Source: Clostridium sp. (GTDB taxonomy: Bacteria; Bacillota; Clostridia; Clostridiales; Clostridiaceae). From it: DNA of 52,764 nucleotides. Below are positions 19,067-28,160 of the stretch, piece by piece. Every line of letters begins with the position of its first letter. Position 1 is the stretch's first letter. The DNA is taken from the NCBI RefSeq assembly GCF_016650035.1, contig NZ_JAENWM010000017.1, forward strand, positions 1 to 52,764, given 5' to 3'. Under the pieces are notes generated by a model that worked only from the letters and a program-made list of their open reading frames with translations, made no database searches and was not told the DNA's origin. The position numbers and the translations under genes are program-made.

Positions 19067-19337
19067 TATTCAAAGCCTCGTCAATATGTTCCTCGTCTTT
19101 AACTGATAACCTGTGAGCAACTGTTTCAGGTTGAACAGCTGATAAAATAACATGATCACTATCAGTGATAATGACCGCCCTAGTTCTTCTTCCATAAGTA
19201 GCATCAATTAACATGCCTCTATCTCTTGCTTCTTGAATTATTCTTTTGATTGGAGCTGATTCAGGGCTTACTATTGCTACCAATCTATTTGCTGAAACAA
19301 TGTTTCCAAATCCTATGTTTATCAATTTTATACTCAT
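19059..19337 (-). CDS. remA: RemA-family DNA-binding regulator (DUF370)
   Basis: RemA (YlzA) is a DNA-binding activator of biofilm matrix genes in B. subtilis. The 92-aa protein matches the family: [14 protein letters not shown] at the start, then [20 protein letters not shown]. It lies between yicC and gmk as in B. subtilis. Its role in an anaerobe is not established. Confidence 0.93.
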   Translation of the reverse strand: MSIKLINIGFGNIVSANRLVAIVSPESAPIKRIIQEARDRGMLIDATYGRRTRAVIITDSDHVILSAVQPETVAHRLSVKDEEHIDEALNNE

Positions 19338-19351
19338 GATTCGCCTCCTGT

Positions 19352-20230
19352 TTACTCTACATTCTGTATTTGTTCTCTAATTTTTTCTATTTCACTTTTC
19401 ATATTAATTACTGTATTTAAAATTTCTAAATCATTTGCTTTTGATGCTATAGTGTTAGTTTCTCTATTCATTTCTTGAATTATAAAATCAAGTTTTCTAC
19501 CAATTGGTTCGTCTAAAATTAGGGTTTCCTTCATTTGCTGTATATGACTATTTAATCTTACAATCTCCTCATCAATTCCAGCTTTATCAGCAAAAATTGC
19601 AACTTCCATAGCAACTCTATTCTCGTCAAAAACTATTTCCTTATGAATATCATGAAGCCTTTGGTTTAGTTTTTCTTTATACTCTAAAAAAACCAAGGGC
19701 GATCTTTCTTTAACCTTTTGAACTAACACATTTATTAAATCACATTTACGCGAAAGGTCCTCTAGTAATTTTTCGCCTTCACTTTCTCTCATGAAAAGAA
19801 GAGATTTAAGCGCCTGCGTTAAAGATTTCTCCATAACATCAAAGGTTTCTGAAACATCTTCTTTTTTCTGTTTAAGAGTTACTACCTCCGGTAATCTACC
19901 TATTTGCGAAACTGATATATCGCCAGATAACTCAAACTTATCTTTTAAAATTTTAAAACATTTAATATAACTTTCAGCTAATTTTTCATCCAAAGAGGCG
20001 TAAGCTTCTTCATTGTCATAATTACCTTGAGTTACAAATACATCAAGCTTTCCTCTTTTTACCTTTTCATTAATTGTTTTTCTAATTTTATCCTCAAAAG
20101 CTATTAACACCCTAGGCATTCTAATATTAGTTTCAAAATATCTATGATTAACACTTTTAATCTCTATGGTAAAGCTTTTACCATCTTTTTCACAGGTTCC
20201 GCTCCCGAACCCGGTCATACTCTTAATCAT
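19352..20230 (-). CDS. yicC: YicC/YloC family endoribonuclease-type protein
   Basis: YicC (YloC) family protein; some members act as endoribonucleases. The N-terminal signature [11 protein letters not shown] is unmistakable, and the DUF1732 C-terminal part ends in [18 protein letters not shown] followed by ANDL. I use the ATG at 20230 with GGAAGGA upstream, giving 292 aa. It is the first gene of the conserved minus-strand run ending at coaD. The 197-nt gap upstream (20231-20427) is AT-rich and holds no gene I can support. Confidence 0.93.
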   Translation of the reverse strand: MIKSMTGFGSGTCEKDGKSFTIEIKSVNHRYFETNIRMPRVLIAFEDKIRKTINEKVKRGKLDVFVTQGNYDNEEAYASLDEKLAESYIKCFKILKDKFELSGDISVSQIGRLPEVVTLKQKKEDVSETFDVMEKSLTQALKSLLFMRESEGEKLLEDLSRKCDLINVLVQKVKERSPLVFLEYKEKLNQRLHDIHKEIVFDENRVAMEVAIFADKAGIDEEIVRLNSHIQQMKETLILDEPIGRKLDFIIQEMNRETNTIASKANDLEILNTVINMKSEIEKIREQIQNVE

Positions 20231-20427
20231 AATAACGCATCCTTCCAATGTTCCTTGTGACTACCTTAACATATTATATAAATTCAGAACTATAATTATA
20301 AGTTTTTACCCTCTTATTGATTTTCATCTACAAAATAATATCTAATTGTAATTATAAACATTACAAAAAAATTATGCACTTATAATAAAATATTTCCTAT
20401 CTAGATTATATTATACCAATAATAATA

Positions 20428-21582
20428 TTATTCGTCACATTTTTTTAGAGATTTTAAGGCTTCTTCAATAATAAGTACATCTTTTGTAAGTGCTATACGA
20501 AAATAATCACACCCAAGTTTTCCAAAAACATTTCCAGGTGTAACCACAATACCACTACTCGTTAAAAGCTCTTCGCAAAATTCAATGGTCGAATAATTTT
20601 TAGGTGTCTTGCACCACAAATAAAAAGTAGCTTCTGTATCAAAAAAGCTAATATTTTTTTGTAATAGAATACTTTTAGCAACGTCTCTTCTTTCATCATA
20701 TATTTTTCTTATATTTTGAATATGTGCACGTTCTAAATCAAGCGCAGCAATAGCAGCTTTTTGCACCGGATTAAATTGACCAGAATCACAATTACTTTTA
20801 ATCTTTAGAAGTGCATTTATTACTTTAGCATTACCAACAGCATATCCTATTCTATACCCTGTCATATTGTAAGTTTTAGATAATGTTCCAAACTCCACAC
20901 ATTGCCTTTTTTCGTCAAACTGCATAAGACTAATAGGTTTTTTATTTATCTTAATTATTTCATTATATGCTGAATCATTGCATAAAACAATATTATTATC
21001 ATAGGAAAACTTTATAATGCGCTTATAGAACTCACTAGTAGCTACAGCACCTGTTGGGTTATTGGGATAATTAATAAAAATAAGCTTACTCTTTTCAACA
21101 ATTTCAGTAGGAATATCTAAAACATTTAGCATATATCCATCTTTTTCTTTTAAAGGTACAGTATAAGGCACACAACCCCATAGTTTTGAACAAATACTAT
21201 AAACAGGATATGCAGGCTCTGGTACTATTACAAAATCAGAAAAATCACATACAGCTGGAATTATATTGCTTATGCCTTCTTTTGACCCAATAAGAATTAT
21301 TACTTCATCCAAATTTAAACACACAGAATAAACCTTGCTATAATATCTTATAACTGCTTTTTTAAGGTCAATTAACCCATCATAAGGAGGATAATTATTA
21401 TATCTATTTTCATTTAACCCTTTTATTAAAGCATCTGTAATATTCGAATGCACTCCTAAATCTGGATCCCCTATACTCAAATCAATAATTTTTTTACCGC
21501 TTAAAATAGCTTCATTTTTTATGTCGTCAATTTTTTTAAAATGATATTCATCCACATTTGATAATCTATTATTTATTTTCAT
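20428..21582 (-). CDS. PLP-dependent aminotransferase, class I/II
   Basis: A fold-type I aminotransferase of 384 aa. The Schiff-base lysine is in GTLSKTYNMTGYRIGY. Other family segments are NYPNNPTGA (Asn binding PLP), CNDSAYNEI (Asp binding the pyridine nitrogen) and a terminal FRIALTKD with the carboxylate-binding Arg. The early LSIGDPDLGVH and NRYNNYPPYDG segments recall LL-diaminopimelate/aspartate-type aminotransferases; the substrate cannot be fixed from sequence. It is 55 nt downstream of the asparaginase gene, suggesting joint aspartate/asparagine nitrogen use. Confidence 0.88.
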   Translation of the reverse strand: MKINNRLSNVDEYHFKKIDDIKNEAILSGKKIIDLSIGDPDLGVHSNITDALIKGLNENRYNNYPPYDGLIDLKKAVIRYYSKVYSVCLNLDEVIILIGSKEGISNIIPAVCDFSDFVIVPEPAYPVYSICSKLWGCVPYTVPLKEKDGYMLNVLDIPTEIVEKSKLIFINYPNNPTGAVATSEFYKRIIKFSYDNNIVLCNDSAYNEIIKINKKPISLMQFDEKRQCVEFGTLSKTYNMTGYRIGYAVGNAKVINALLKIKSNCDSGQFNPVQKAAIAALDLERAHIQNIRKIYDERRDVAKSILLQKNISFFDTEATFYLWCKTPKNYSTIEFCEELLTSSGIVVTPGNVFGKLGCDYFRIALTKDVLIIEEALKSLKKCDE

Positions 21583-21637
21583 AATATCACCCTTTATACG
21601 ATTTTCGTATTATGTTATTCCGGTGATACTAACTTTG

Positions 21638-22636
21638 TTACATTATTTTGCTTTTGTAACTTCCACTTTCAAATATATGTTGTATTTCATTCATATCAGT
21701 TGTTTTTGCAAGTGCAAGCATAAGTTTAATTCTAGCCTTTTGCCCTGGTAGTCCATCTCCAAAAATGACGCCTGCATTTCTAAGTTCTTTCCCACCACCT
21801 GGATATCCATAAGAGTCTAATACTCTTCCTTTAAAGCATCTAGATACGATAACTACAGCTACCCACTTTATTATAGCTTTTCTTACTCCATCTGCCATCT
21901 TAGGCGGTATATTCCCTCTTCCCATAGCCTCAATAACAAGACCTCTTGCACCCTCTAAAACACAAAAATCAATTAATTTTGAATCCATTCCAGCACAGGC
22001 TTTTATTAAATCTACTCTTGTTTCTATATTATCTGTCATTATATGTTCTTTTTTCAAACTATCTCTATAGAATATTGCTTCATTATTATCAATAATACCT
22101 ATTGGGCCAAACTCTGGACTTTGAAAAGTATTTAGATGCATAGAATGAGACTTAGTAACCTCACCTGCACAATTAAGTTCATCATTTAAACAAACTAATA
22201 CTCCCCTATTTCGAGCTTCCTCAGAAATAGCAGTACAAATGGAAGCAGATAAATTTGCTGGACCATCATAACCCAGTTCCGAACTATTTCTCATTGAGCC
22301 TGTAACAATTACAGGTTTAGGACTATCTATAGTTAGGTGCAATAGATATGCTGTTTCTTCAAGTGAATCCGTACCATGAGTCACTACAACTCCGCATATA
22401 TCCTCTCTACATAAGAAGCTTTGTATGTATTTAGATAGTTCCATCATGAGCACTGGTGTTACATGAGGTCCCGGTAAATTCGAAAAAGTATATGATTCTA
22501 TATCTGCATAATTTTCGATTCCAGTAACCATAGCCATTATTTCTTCTCCACTGAGCGTTGGAACTGCAGCCTTTATTCTTGGATCTACCGTCATTGTGAT
22601 TGTACCGCCATTAAAAATAACTGCAACTTTTTTCAT
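21638..22636 (-). CDS. L-asparaginase
   Basis: Hydrolyses asparagine to aspartate and ammonia. Both catalytic threonine motifs are visible: NGGTITM at residues 9-15 and VVTHGTDSLEETAY around residue 87, plus GSMRNSSELGYDGPANL. No signal peptide is present, so it is cytosolic. The protein has 332 aa. The ATG at 22636 has AGGAGGG upstream. It is the first gene of a two-gene unit with the aminotransferase. Confidence 0.93.
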   Translation of the reverse strand: MKKVAVIFNGGTITMTVDPRIKAAVPTLSGEEIMAMVTGIENYADIESYTFSNLPGPHVTPVLMMELSKYIQSFLCREDICGVVVTHGTDSLEETAYLLHLTIDSPKPVIVTGSMRNSSELGYDGPANLSASICTAISEEARNRGVLVCLNDELNCAGEVTKSHSMHLNTFQSPEFGPIGIIDNNEAIFYRDSLKKEHIMTDNIETRVDLIKACAGMDSKLIDFCVLEGARGLVIEAMGRGNIPPKMADGVRKAIIKWVAVVIVSRCFKGRVLDSYGYPGGGKELRNAGVIFGDGLPGQKARIKLMLALAKTTDMNEIQHIFESGSYKSKIM

Positions 22637-22792
22637 TCCAAATCCCTCCTAATTACTAGTTTAGCATGAAATTTTTTTTTATTTTCATAGCAAAATATTA
22701 ATAAATATAATTTTTCATATAATAACAAATACTATTTTACAATATATTTATCACAATTACATCCCTTATATGAAATTTCGCCCCTAATAAGA

Positions 22793-22829
22793 AAATAAGA
22801 TATACTTATCCAATAAATATATCTTATTT
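22793..22829. terminator. AT-rich 12-bp inverted repeat between asparaginase and the broken small gene
   Basis: AAATAAGATATA at 22793-22804 pairs with its complement at 22818-22829 across a 13-nt loop. It lies just downstream of the small broken gene on the minus strand and could end its transcript. It has almost no GC, so termination is uncertain. The rest of the 22637-22865 gap is AT-rich and holds nothing else I can support. Confidence 0.4.
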
Positions 22830-22865
22830 ACATTATTACCATTATCTTTCTTTTAAGCTACCCAC

Positions 22866-23065
22866 CTATTTATTTTTTAAATATTTAAATAAATCCTTTT
22901 CTATTTCATCTGCATCATTATCATCTAAAGTTATATACTCAAAATGTCCATCTAAGGCCTTAAGTTCAATTTTCCCTATCTCTTGCCCAGTGATCATATC
23001 AATATCACGTTCAAACTTCATTATCTTATCACTTTCATTTATTAAATACTGTGATTTTTTTCCAT
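22866..23065 (-). pseudogene. Small unknown gene frameshifted in a poly-A run
   Basis: A GAGGAG site and ATG at 23065 open a reading frame that stops after a few codons. Adding one A to the A7 run at 23054-23060 would give a continuous 66-codon gene ending at 22866. The downstream frame reads KSQYLINESDKIMKF, then an acidic region with ITLDDNDADEIEKDL. The family is not recognised. Either a real 1-nt deletion, a base-calling error, or slippage could explain it; an internal ATG would still give 51 aa. Confidence 0.6.
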
Positions 23066-23320
23066 AATATCATTCTCCTCTTCGAATTAAATTATGTTCT
23101 ATTTTTAAGTTACATGTGAAACTTCTTTATTATTTTCTCATATAAAATATTTATTATACCTAAAGTCTTCACTTAAATTTCATACTTTAAACACTAAAAA
23201 TTTTTGTAACCTTTTTTTAAAATTCTCATAATATATATTATAGTAGTTTTTATCATATTAAATGGACTAAATACATCACAATTTTTAATTTTTATTGATG
23301 GTTCCGATCCCCCCCATAAA

Positions 23321-23352
23321 AAACCACCTCTCTATAACTAGAGAGGTGGTTT
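23321..23352 (-). terminator. Terminator of the ferritin-like gene
   Basis: A 13-bp perfect stem (AAACCACCTCTCT with its complement) and 6-nt loop, with T-rich flanks on both strands. It is 25 nt past the stop of the ferritin-like gene. The rest of the 23066-23320 gap is very AT-rich and shows no gene. Confidence 0.85.
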
Positions 23353-23377
23353 TATAGCTATTTGCAATAATATTCAA

Positions 23378-23872
23378 TTAGAATGGTGAATATCCTTGTT
23401 CTGACCACCATTCCTCTTTTAACTCTTCATACTGAGAAGAAAATTTATCCAAGTGAACTTTTTCCCAATTAGTTAAAATGTTATATAGTTCCTTTGCCTC
23501 TTTAATCTTTGTCTCCTTAGCAGCTTTTTCATAATATTCAACTGAGGCTTTTTCCATCTGTATTCCAATTCCAAACGCAGATACAGCAATACCCGCATCT
23601 ACTCTATCTATATTTTCCCATTTGAAAATTGCTGGAGAAGTAGGTTCTGGTATTAATGCCAATTGGAAATCGGAAACATTATTATCTTTAACCTTACTAA
23701 ACAAATCTTTTAACCAAATCACATGTTGCATTTCTTCATTTGCCAATTCTAAAAAAGCATTTTCCACCTCTTTTGAACTAGATTTACTACTTGCCATGTT
23801 ATAAAATTCGTAACCTTCTATCTCGTTTATAATCGCTTGTTTTATCACCATTAACTCTTCATTATTCAACAC
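23378..23872 (-). CDS. Ferritin-like / rubrerythrin-type diiron protein
   Basis: A 164-aa four-helix protein with a likely diiron site. The ligand motifs are visible: NEIEGYEFY in helix 1, ANEEMQHVIWL (ExxH) in helix 2, QMEKASVEYY in helix 3, and NWEKVHLDKF (ExxH) in helix 4. It lacks the rubredoxin-type cysteine domain of classical rubrerythrin. The start is GTG at 23872 or TTG three bases later, both after GGAGGAG. It sits back to back with the gpx-ohrR unit, which suggests an oxidative-stress role. Confidence 0.82.
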   Translation of the reverse strand: MLNNEELMVIKQAIINEIEGYEFYNMASSKSSSKEVENAFLELANEEMQHVIWLKDLFSKVKDNNVSDFQLALIPEPTSPAIFKWENIDRVDAGIAVSAFGIGIQMEKASVEYYEKAAKETKIKEAKELYNILTNWEKVHLDKFSSQYEELKEEWWSEQGYSPF

Positions 23873-23997
23873 TATCTCCTCCTTTAATATTAACCTGAAA
23901 ATTTTAAATATGATTTGTATTTGTTCTTGATTAATAATTATTATCTTTGTATTATTTTATCATAAATTTAACTTTAAAACAACAATAATACTTTATT

Positions 23998-24068
23998 ATT
24001 TATAAATGAATAAAATACTCATCATTTATAAATGAATAAAATACTCATCATTTATAAATAATAAGTAC
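23998..24068. repeat. 26-bp tandem repeat, 2.3 copies
   Basis: A unit starting ATTTATAAATGAA runs from 23998 to 24023, repeats exactly at 24024-24049, and begins a third time at 24050. It lies in the divergent gap (23873-24183) between the ferritin-like gene and gpx, just upstream of the gpx promoter. Confidence 0.9.
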
Positions 24069-24097
24069 TTGACAGTTTGATATTAACCTGGTAAATT
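24069..24097 (+). promoter_or_regulatory. Candidate promoter of gpx-ohrR
   Basis: A perfect TTGACA at 24069-24074 and TAAATT at 24092-24097, spaced 17 nt, lie about 90 nt upstream of the gpx start. The -10 falls inside the outer inverted repeat described in the next entry. Confidence 0.6.
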
Positions 24098-24142
24098 TAA
24101 ATTAATTGTACACAATTTAATTTAATACATTTAAATTTACCA
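24089..24142. promoter_or_regulatory. Nested inverted repeats, candidate OhrR operator
   Basis: A 14-bp perfect inverted repeat (TGGTAAATTTAAAT at 24089-24102, complement at 24129-24142) encloses a smaller palindrome AATTGTACACAATT at 24104-24117. The inner sequence resembles AATTGTA-type OhrR/MarR half-sites. It overlaps the -10 and start region of the gpx promoter, and the second gene of the unit encodes OhrR, so autorepression is likely. Confidence 0.6.
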
Positions 24143-24183
24143 AAATTAATTTTTAATTATATTTTAAGGAGGATTATTATATT

Positions 24184-24729
24184 ATGAAAATTTACGATTT
24201 CAAATTTAAAACTATAGATGGTGAGGATGCTTCGCTAGACCAATTCAAAGACAAGGTATTGTTAATTGTGAATACTGCAAGTAAATGTGGTTTTACACCT
24301 CAGTATAAAGATTTACAAAAACTATACGAGAAATATAATGCTAGTGGTTTAGAAATACTAGGTTTCCCATCCAATCAATTTGCAGAACAAGAACCAGAAA
24401 ATAATGATGATGTTAAAAAGTTTTGTGAAATTAATTTTGGAGTAACTTTCCCACTTTCAGAAAAAGTTAACGTTAAAGGTAACGATGCAGATCCATTATT
24501 CAAATATTTAACGAGTGAATCTCCATTTCAAGGGTTTGACATGAATAACCCCGGTGCTAAGAGACTACATGGTATCTTGCAAGAAAAATTCCCTGAAAAT
24601 TTAGTGGGTGATTCTATTAAATGGAATTTCACTAAATTTTTGATAGACAGACAAGGAAACATTTTAGAGAGGTTCGAATCACCTACAGAACCAATGGACA
24701 TAGAACAATCAATTAAAAATTCACTTTAA
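24184..24729 (+). CDS. gpx: Glutathione peroxidase-family thiol peroxidase
   Basis: A GPx-family peroxidase, in bacteria usually a thioredoxin-dependent hydroperoxide reductase. The peroxidatic cysteine lies in NTASKCGFTPQY (Cys rather than Sec), followed by the Gln of FPSNQFAEQEP and the Trp-Asn of IKWNFTKFLID. It has 181 aa and no signal peptide. AAGGAGG precedes the ATG at 24184. It is followed by ohrR 23 nt downstream, so organic-peroxide control of a peroxidase is the simplest reading. Confidence 0.94.
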   Translation: MKIYDFKFKTIDGEDASLDQFKDKVLLIVNTASKCGFTPQYKDLQKLYEKYNASGLEILGFPSNQFAEQEPENNDDVKKFCEINFGVTFPLSEKVNVKGNDADPLFKYLTSESPFQGFDMNNPGAKRLHGILQEKFPENLVGDSIKWNFTKFLIDRQGNILERFESPTEPMDIEQSIKNSL

Positions 24730-24752
24730 AAATTCATAGGAAGTGATTAACA

Positions 24753-25199
24753 TTGAATGATGAAGCTCTTAAATTAGAAAACCAATTATGCTTTGCTTTA
24801 TATGCTTGTTCCCGTGAAATAACAAAATTATACAAACCAATATTAGCGGAACTTGGTATAACCTATACTCAGTATATTTCTCTTTTAGTATTATGGGAAA
24901 AAGATAATATAACCGTGAAAACTCTGGGAGAAAAATTGCACCTTGACTCTGGAACATTAACTCCACTACTTAAAAAATTAGAGTCTATGAACCTAGTAAA
25001 AAGGATTAGAGATACTGTTGATGAACGAAATGTATATGTTACATTAACTTCCGACGGTGTAGCCCTCAAGAAAAAAGCTCTTAAAATACCAAACAAAATT
25101 CTTTGCTCTACAGGACTTTCACTCAAAAATGCAGATTTAATAAAAGAAGATATTAATTCACTATTACTTTATTTAGGTGTGCAAAATAAATGTAAATAA
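24753..25199 (+). CDS. ohrR: OhrR-type organic hydroperoxide sensor (MarR family)
   Basis: A 148-aa MarR-family repressor closely resembling B. subtilis OhrR. It has the LENQLCFALYACSRE segment, where the Cys corresponds to the redox-sensing Cys15, the winged-helix stretch LHLDSGTLTPLLKKLE, and DERNVYVTLT in the wing. TTG at 24753 is the start, after AGGAAG. Unusually it is paired with gpx rather than ohrA. A candidate operator lies upstream of gpx. Confidence 0.9.
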   Translation: MNDEALKLENQLCFALYACSREITKLYKPILAELGITYTQYISLLVLWEKDNITVKTLGEKLHLDSGTLTPLLKKLESMNLVKRIRDTVDERNVYVTLTSDGVALKKKALKIPNKILCSTGLSLKNADLIKEDINSLLLYLGVQNKCK

Positions 25200-25202
25200 A
25201 AG

Positions 25203-25259
25203 CTACATGTAGTAGATAAAATGTATTTTTTACATTTTGCTTACTGCATGTAGTTTTTT
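25203..25259 (+). terminator. Terminator of gpx-ohrR
   Basis: Two 23-nt arms (25203-25225 and 25231-25253) pair with few mismatches and are followed by TTTTTT. It starts right after the ohrR stop and may also end the convergent transcript. Confidence 0.85.
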
Positions 25260-25293
25260 ATCCTGTGATTATCTAGTCTAAACTAATTTAAAA

Positions 25294-25704
25294 TTACCAT
25301 AAACACCTTTCAATATGGACTATAGTATCATGTATTTTTTCAAATATGAGCCCAACCACAATCCACACTGGTGCATAACTAAGTGTAATTATTCCGCATA
25401 CTGACAAAGTGTTATTTACATAGTTCCAAGGGCACGAACCTAAAACTAATCTAAGCAGCAGTCCGCAAGTTAATTCTACTGCAAATATAATAACCATATA
25501 TATGCCTCCCCTCACAATAAGCGGAAGATGTTTTATCCTATAATGTACAGGTTCAAGAAATACAGCAAGACCATATATAGGAAACATCCAGATACAGGTG
25601 GTGCCCCTCAGTAATATATCTCCTTTAATCATTGCTCCAAAACCATTCCACAATACTTCTGCCAACAGACCTAAAAATCCATATATAATAAATTTTTTCC
25701 ACAT
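25294..25704 (-). CDS. Putative ABC-transporter type IV membrane protein (CmpB-like)
   Basis: A 136-aa polytopic membrane protein with about four hydrophobic segments. The start MWKKFIIYGFLGLLAEV, the internal WMFPIYGLAVFLEP and the GSCPWNY motif recall the putative ABC-transporter type IV family found widely in clostridia; its function is not known. No good ribosome binding site precedes the ATG, so the start is uncertain. It lies downstream of the FAD oxidoreductase, separated by about 50 nt. Confidence 0.7.
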   Translation of the reverse strand: MWKKFIIYGFLGLLAEVLWNGFGAMIKGDILLRGTTCIWMFPIYGLAVFLEPVHYRIKHLPLIVRGGIYMVIIFAVELTCGLLLRLVLGSCPWNYVNNTLSVCGIITLSYAPVWIVVGLIFEKIHDTIVHIERCLW

Positions 25705-25752
25705 AAAAGTATTGTTTGTATTACTTAGTAAAATATACTTCTAAAATTTAAT

Positions 25753-27030
25753 CTATATAAGTTTTTCATTAAATATATTGGTTAAATTTAATTTATCTAC
25801 TTTAGCCTTTATTTTCTCTATATCCAAGGTATAAAGTCCCACCTCCTGCATTCTTTTAAAATACTCTGCTCCTGCAAATGTATATCTGTTTGCTCTTCCT
25901 TCTTTAGTTTCTATTCTTTCATTAGCATAAGCTATTATGTCTCCAACAGCTAGTGACCTTGGCAATATAAGTAGAGGCATTCCTAGGTAATTCCTTATAG
26001 CATTTTGACCTGCTAAAGCCCCCGTCATAATAGCTTCAGTATGACCTACAAATAATCCGCCTTTTTCTCCTGCACAGAATAAATTATCTAAACCTACAAC
26101 CTTCATACTGTTTGTTCTTGGGGCTACTGATAAGTATCTTATAGAGTTCCCCTTTCCACCAGCATATGGATCTATATATTTTGCGTTTTCAAGCCCTTTA
26201 ATTTTTCTTAGTTTATCTAATGGGTAATATGAAGTCATAAGTTTAACATGACCTGTATCTAATAGGACTATATTTTCTGCAAACTCTTTAAGAGCATACT
26301 GTTGACATACCTTTAGTTTAAGTTTTCCTAAATTTACATCTTCCTCCGGAACTTTTATAACAGCAACGCCTGTTGCTTCTAGCTCTTTTATAATATCATC
26401 AGCTAGTGATTCCTTAGCTAGTTTACACGAACCGCTAAAAGCACCATATACATCTTCTTCTCTTTCTCCTTTTAAGTCTTCAATACCCGCTCTATAACTT
26501 ATGCTAACTCTTGGACCAAAAGCTGGGCACCTTAACACGCACATTACACATCCATTGCCATATTTTAAGCAGTTACCCATTGGACCTGTAGAACCTGTGG
26601 TTTCTATAAATACATCTGCTTCAATATATTTACCATCTGATAAATATATTCCTTTAATGCTATTACCTTCTTTTTCAACATCTACTACTCTCGTAATAAG
26701 GTTTATTTCTATATCCATAGCTTTTAAATATTTTCCAACTGCCGGTTCAATTTTATTTACATCGTAAAGCCAGGCATTTTTGTGCCCAGGAAATTCAATG
26801 TTTTTATGTCTGCTATTTTCATCCGTCAAATGTATTAAATCTCCCGCCCCCAGTGCTATCATTTCTTCTGAAGCAGTATATCTTCCATTATTCCTCATAA
26901 TGCCACCTACATTTCCCAGCCCCAAAAGCATATCCGTTTTTTCATATAATGCAACCGTAGCACCAGCTTTTTTCGCTATTATTGCTGCGCTACAACCAGA
27001 CCATCCACCGCCAATTATGATAACCTTCAA
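25753..27030 (-). CDS. FAD-dependent oxidoreductase (GidA-like fold)
   Basis: A 425-aa flavoprotein. The N-terminal Rossmann motif is IIIGGGWSGCSAA, and a second FAD segment is NLFCAGEKGGLFVG with TGALAGQNA. Between them a cysteine cluster GNGCVMCVLRCPAFG could bind a metal or FeS cluster or act as a redox centre. The fold recalls GidA/TrmFO-type proteins but the substrate is unknown. TTG at 27030 follows GGGAGG. It overlaps the upstream reductase gene by 4 nt, so the two are coupled. That upstream gene is split by a mobile element, which probably uncouples this gene from its native promoter. Confidence 0.85.
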   Translation of the reverse strand: MKVIIIGGGWSGCSAAIIAKKAGATVALYEKTDMLLGLGNVGGIMRNNGRYTASEEMIALGAGDLIHLTDENSRHKNIEFPGHKNAWLYDVNKIEPAVGKYLKAMDIEINLITRVVDVEKEGNSIKGIYLSDGKYIEADVFIETTGSTGPMGNCLKYGNGCVMCVLRCPAFGPRVSISYRAGIEDLKGEREEDVYGAFSGSCKLAKESLADDIIKELEATGVAVIKVPEEDVNLGKLKLKVCQQYALKEFAENIVLLDTGHVKLMTSYYPLDKLRKIKGLENAKYIDPYAGGKGNSIRYLSVAPRTNSMKVVGLDNLFCAGEKGGLFVGHTEAIMTGALAGQNAIRNYLGMPLLILPRSLAVGDIIAYANERIETKEGRANRYTFAGAEYFKRMQEVGLYTLDIEKIKAKVDKLNLTNIFNEKLI

Positions 27031-27974
27031 AATATTCTCCTCCCTTCTAATACATATTTAGGTTCTGTCTGCATTTTACAAAGCCTTCTTAATTTACGAT
27101 CATTATTTTTTCTTGTACAGCAGCCACATACGCCTTCTCCACAAGACATTTTAGAATTATTACAACAAGAAAATTTAATGTTTTCATCTATATTTTCTAC
27201 AGTCTTCATCATTTCATAATTTAAAACGTCTGCTGCATCACAGTGTACTAATCTAATATCATTATCTTTAATTATTTCATTCAATATGTTATTGAATTCT
27301 TCTGTAATTCTACCACTGCATATAGTATTTACCTGTATAGTTTTTAAAGCATATTTATCTAGATACCCATTCACAAAACTATTTTTATAAGGCGTATTAT
27401 CAAGCACAACTATAATCTCATTATTATTTGAATATAAATGCTTGAGTGCTGGTATCATTGGCGCTTGACCTATACCCCTTGCTACAATTAAACATTTGCT
27501 ATTTTTTATTGTATATATGTTTTGAAGTCCCAAAATACCATTCCAGAATGGTGCTTTTACAAGCATATCTTCACCTTTATTTAACAAATCTAACGCTTTG
27601 GTTTTAACTCCCTTAAGCTCTATAGCAATAGTTACAGTATTATTTCTAGTATCCGTATCCATTATAGATATTGGTGTATCAAAACTTGTTTCTGCGCCTG
27701 GTCTTCTCATAAAAATAAAGCTTCCCGGACGAACTAATTCACTTACTAATTTTTGTGTACCTTGTAGCGTGAGTATAATAATATCATCTTCGAATCTAGT
27801 TTTTTCTAATATTTCCCACTTATAATATTTTCTACCCTCTTTAGCTTTGTAATTGTTTGAAGCATATTCTTGATATATACATACTCCATTCCAGTTACCA
27901 CAGTCACAAAAATTTTTTCCTGCTAGCTGTGAACATAATATACAATCTCCTGTTTCTGCCAGATGGCAAGGACA
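27027..27974 (-). pseudogene. 3' part of split FAD/NAD-binding reductase gene (sulfide/dihydroorotate dehydrogenase-like)
   Basis: Encodes all but the first 15 residues of a ferredoxin-NADP reductase-like protein. It has a Cys-rich N-terminal region (CPCHLAETGDCILC then FCDCGNW and VCIY), a flavin/NAD domain with RGIGQAPMIPALKHL, and a C-terminal 2Fe-2S-like cluster (MSCGEGVCGCC, RLCKM). In the present sequence the frame runs on to a TTG at 27989 with no ribosome binding site; those extra codons belong to the inserted element. The missing start lies at 33417-33464. The joined gene would have 330 codons. Family known from clostridia; redox partner unknown. Confidence 0.85.
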
Positions 27975-27997
27975 TGGTTGAGACACCAAAGTGCGAT
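27950..27997. other. Left attachment site of the serine-recombinase element (attL)
   Basis: Host side: reductase gene sequence up to TGT/ACA. Crossover trinucleotide ACA at 27972-27974. Element side: arm GGTTGAGACACC...GTGCG at 27976-27995. The element arm is the imperfect inverse (14/20) of the arm at the other end. Confidence 0.8.
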
Positions 27998-28160
27998 ATT
28001 TTTTGTGTAAAAGTATAATCTATAAATGATACAGTTGTTTAGTTTTAATATTTTGACATAATATTATATAAACCTCCATAAAAAATATTGAAAACACTAT
28101 AATTCTGGGTTAAACTAATCTTTGAGATAAAAATTTATATTTGAAAAGAGGATTGATTAA

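Noticed and set aside
23998-24068. Short CRISPR array
   Set aside because: The copies are directly adjacent with no spacers, and no cas gene is nearby.
27975-27989. TTG/GTG start codons giving a 320-aa reductase beginning inside the element
   Set aside because: No ribosome binding site is present, and these codons are part of the recombinase attachment arm. The true start lies at 33464.
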